Assembly (NCBI GenBank): GCA_004552155.1
Contig: SFPF01000037.1
Span: 1 to 22,815, forward strand
Length of the DNA: 22,815 bases
DNA from: Bacteroidales bacterium
GTDB taxonomy: Bacteria; Bacteroidota; Bacteroidia; Bacteroidales; Bacteroidaceae
Direction: 5' to 3'
The translations under genes and the position numbers were made by a program. The notes below the pieces were generated by a model. The model was given only the letters and a program-made list of their open reading frames with translations, made no database searches and had not been told where the DNA came from. Each line of letters starts with the position of its first letter. Position 1 is the stretch's first letter. This document shows, piece after piece, positions 21,682 through 22,815 of the stretch.

Positions 21682-22815
21682 TTACTGAATCTGGAACGTA
21701 ATCGGAAGCGTGAACCAAACGGGAACAGGACGACCTTGCTGTTTAGCAGGCATGAAACGCTTGAGCTTTCTCACAACATCCTTAGCTGCCTGGTCGCATT
21801 CACGGGACAGAGATTTCTGGATTACAATGTCACCAACAGAGCCATCGGCCTTAACCTGGAAACGGAGGATAACTTTACCCTGAAGTTCCTGTTCAAGCGC
21901 GATTTGCGGATAAATGATGTTCTTGTTGATAAATGCAAGCAGCGCAGCTTCACCGCCGGGGTAAGTGGCTGGTTGCTCCACGATGGCGTTGTCCGCCACT
22001 TCTTCCTCCTTAGGCACGCTGGTACCGCCGGCGCTTTGATTATCCTTCAAGTCATCGATGTTGATACCGCCGTCACCGTCGCCAGCATAGTCTTGCGATG
22101 CAATGGCGAAGCTGCTCTTGGTAACTTCATCCTGAGTTTTAAGTTCCTTGGAGTGGTCAATCTTATCGTCGTCCACAATCTTAGGCACTGTGAACTCGAT
22201 AGAGGCTTTCACCTTGACCTTCTCCTTAGGCTCTTCGTATTTAAGTTCAGGCTCTTTTTTCTTTTCTTCTTTCTTAGGCTCTTCTTTCTTGAGCTGCGAA
22301 AGTTCGGTGACCATATCACCTTCGAGTGCCCGGTTCTTTTCGATAGCTGCCTCAACTGCAGTCTTTGCAATGATAAAAGCAAAAATCAAGCCAAGGAAAA
22401 TAAGCAGGATAATAAGTGCTCTAAGCTGGAATTTGCCTTTATTGGCGCGTGCACGATAAGCTCCGTATTCTTTGACCTCGACCTTCTTTCCTTCTAAGCA
22501 GAGTTGCTTGAGCTTAAGACCAGCTCCCCTCGTCACGCCGACACCAACAATTTCAGGAATACAATGAAAATTGGCCTCTGTCGGGTTGCCCCACACGCCC
22601 TTAAGCCCGCGCCTGCAGATAACCTCTTCGTCATTCCCCCAGTTCATGCACATAATGCCCGCAGCGCCCATCTCATAGGCAATACGGGCCTTTTCCGGTA
22701 CAGGTGGTGCATAGGAGACTTCCACCAGTACCATCTTACCCTTGAAATTGATGCGAGCAAAAGCATAGCCGGCCAAGGCGTTCAGAAACACGGCAGGCAG
22801 CGTGGTTCCAAGGCA
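21682..22815 (-). CDS. PA domain joined in frame to TonB energy transducer (partial at window edge)
   Basis: Reading on the minus strand, the open frame enters from beyond 22815 (no stop to the edge). Its first part (to about 22474) is a protease-associated domain like those of secreted M28-type peptidases: KGKMVLVEVSYAPPVPEKAR, GAAGIMCMNWGND and IVGVGVTRGAGLKL. At about 22473 it changes without a break into a normal Bacteroidales TonB from its KEYGAYRARA motif onward: one membrane helix, a Lys/Glu/Pro-rich spacer (EEPKKEEKKKEPELKYEEPK), and a TonB C-terminal domain (PGGEAALLAFINKNIIYP ... GKVILRFQVKADGSV). Usual TonB proteins have only about 20-25 residues before EYGAYR. Either a deletion fused two genes or the contig end is chimeric. 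The TonB part itself is well supported. Confidence 0.8.
   Translation of the reverse strand, partial: CLGTTLPAVFLNALAGYAFARINFKGKMVLVEVSYAPPVPEKARIAYEMGAAGIMCMNWGNDEEVICRRGLKGVWGNPTEANFHCIPEIVGVGVTRGAGLKLKQLCLEGKKVEVKEYGAYRARANKGKFQLRALIILLIFLGLIFAFIIAKTAVEAAIEKNRALEGDMVTELSQLKKEEPKKEEKKKEPELKYEEPKEKVKVKASIEFTVPKIVDDDKIDHSKELKTQDEVTKSSFAIASQDYAGDGDGGINIDDLKDNQSAGGTSVPKEEEVADNAIVEQPATYPGGEAALLAFINKNIIYPQIALEQELQGKVILRFQVKADGSVGDIVIQKSLSRECDQAAKDVVRKLKRFMPAKQQGRPVPVWFTLPITFQIQ

Overview
The window looks like a piece of a Bacteroidales chromosome, most likely Prevotellaceae (Prevotella/Alloprevotella-like). This is an inference from four things. Several putative promoters carry the Bacteroidota -7 box TAnnTTTG. 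Secreted proteins end in a type IX secretion-like tail of the form REYxNxQGQRIAAP. LpxH, Omp28-related and PstS/TonB/TPR genes are arranged as is usual in that order. Shine-Dalgarno sequences are weak. There are no rRNA or tRNA genes and no CRISPR array. By eye the core (about 3-18.4 kb) is GC-rich, while the vapBC module (2.1-3.0 kb) and the right end (18.8-22.8 kb) are visibly AT-richer.

Layout. 0.1-1.9 kb: a frameshifted small envelope protein and a lipoprotein of the choloylglycine hydrolase / linear amide hydrolase family. 2.1-3.0 kb: a type II toxin-antitoxin pair (DUF6364-like antitoxin, PIN toxin). 3.0-5.9 kb: a same-strand run of glycosyltransferase family 2, radC, a SufT/MIP18-like gene and lpxH. 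5.9-6.3 kb: copy 1 of a ~367-bp structured repeat. 6.3-8.6 kb: a NatA-type ABC ATPase and its permease, which is broken by a small deletion. 8.6-9.4 kb: a nested inverted repeat, a second repeat family and a DUF2442 gene. 9.5-13.1 kb (minus): two secreted proteins with near-identical C-terminal tails, one Omp28-related. 13.4-13.6 kb: a 21-bp-period degenerate tandem array. 13.8 kb: a 51-aa gene. 14.0-17.0 kb (minus): a membrane-anchored NUC1 nuclease, a YhcH/YiaL-type sugar protein and an N-acylglucosamine 2-epimerase family gene, with repeat copy 2 between the last two. 17.0-18.4 kb: a palindromic element, divergent promoters and a damaged acetate kinase gene. 18.5-22.8 kb (minus): an orphan secretion tail, a TPR protein, a PstS-like lipoprotein and a TonB whose N-terminus is replaced by a PA domain; this last reading frame runs off the window.

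The most interesting structure is the repeat pair at 5925-6290 and 15433-15800. Each copy can fold into three stem lobes enclosed by terminal inverted repeats. In one hairpin the two copies differ in sequence on both arms while pairing is kept, which suggests selection on structure. The window also has an unusual density of coding lesions: a 1-nt loss at ~410, a ~54-nt loss at ~7838, two or three losses in ackA, and the PA-TonB join at ~22473. These are either real gene decay and rearrangement or assembly errors, and read mapping would tell them apart.
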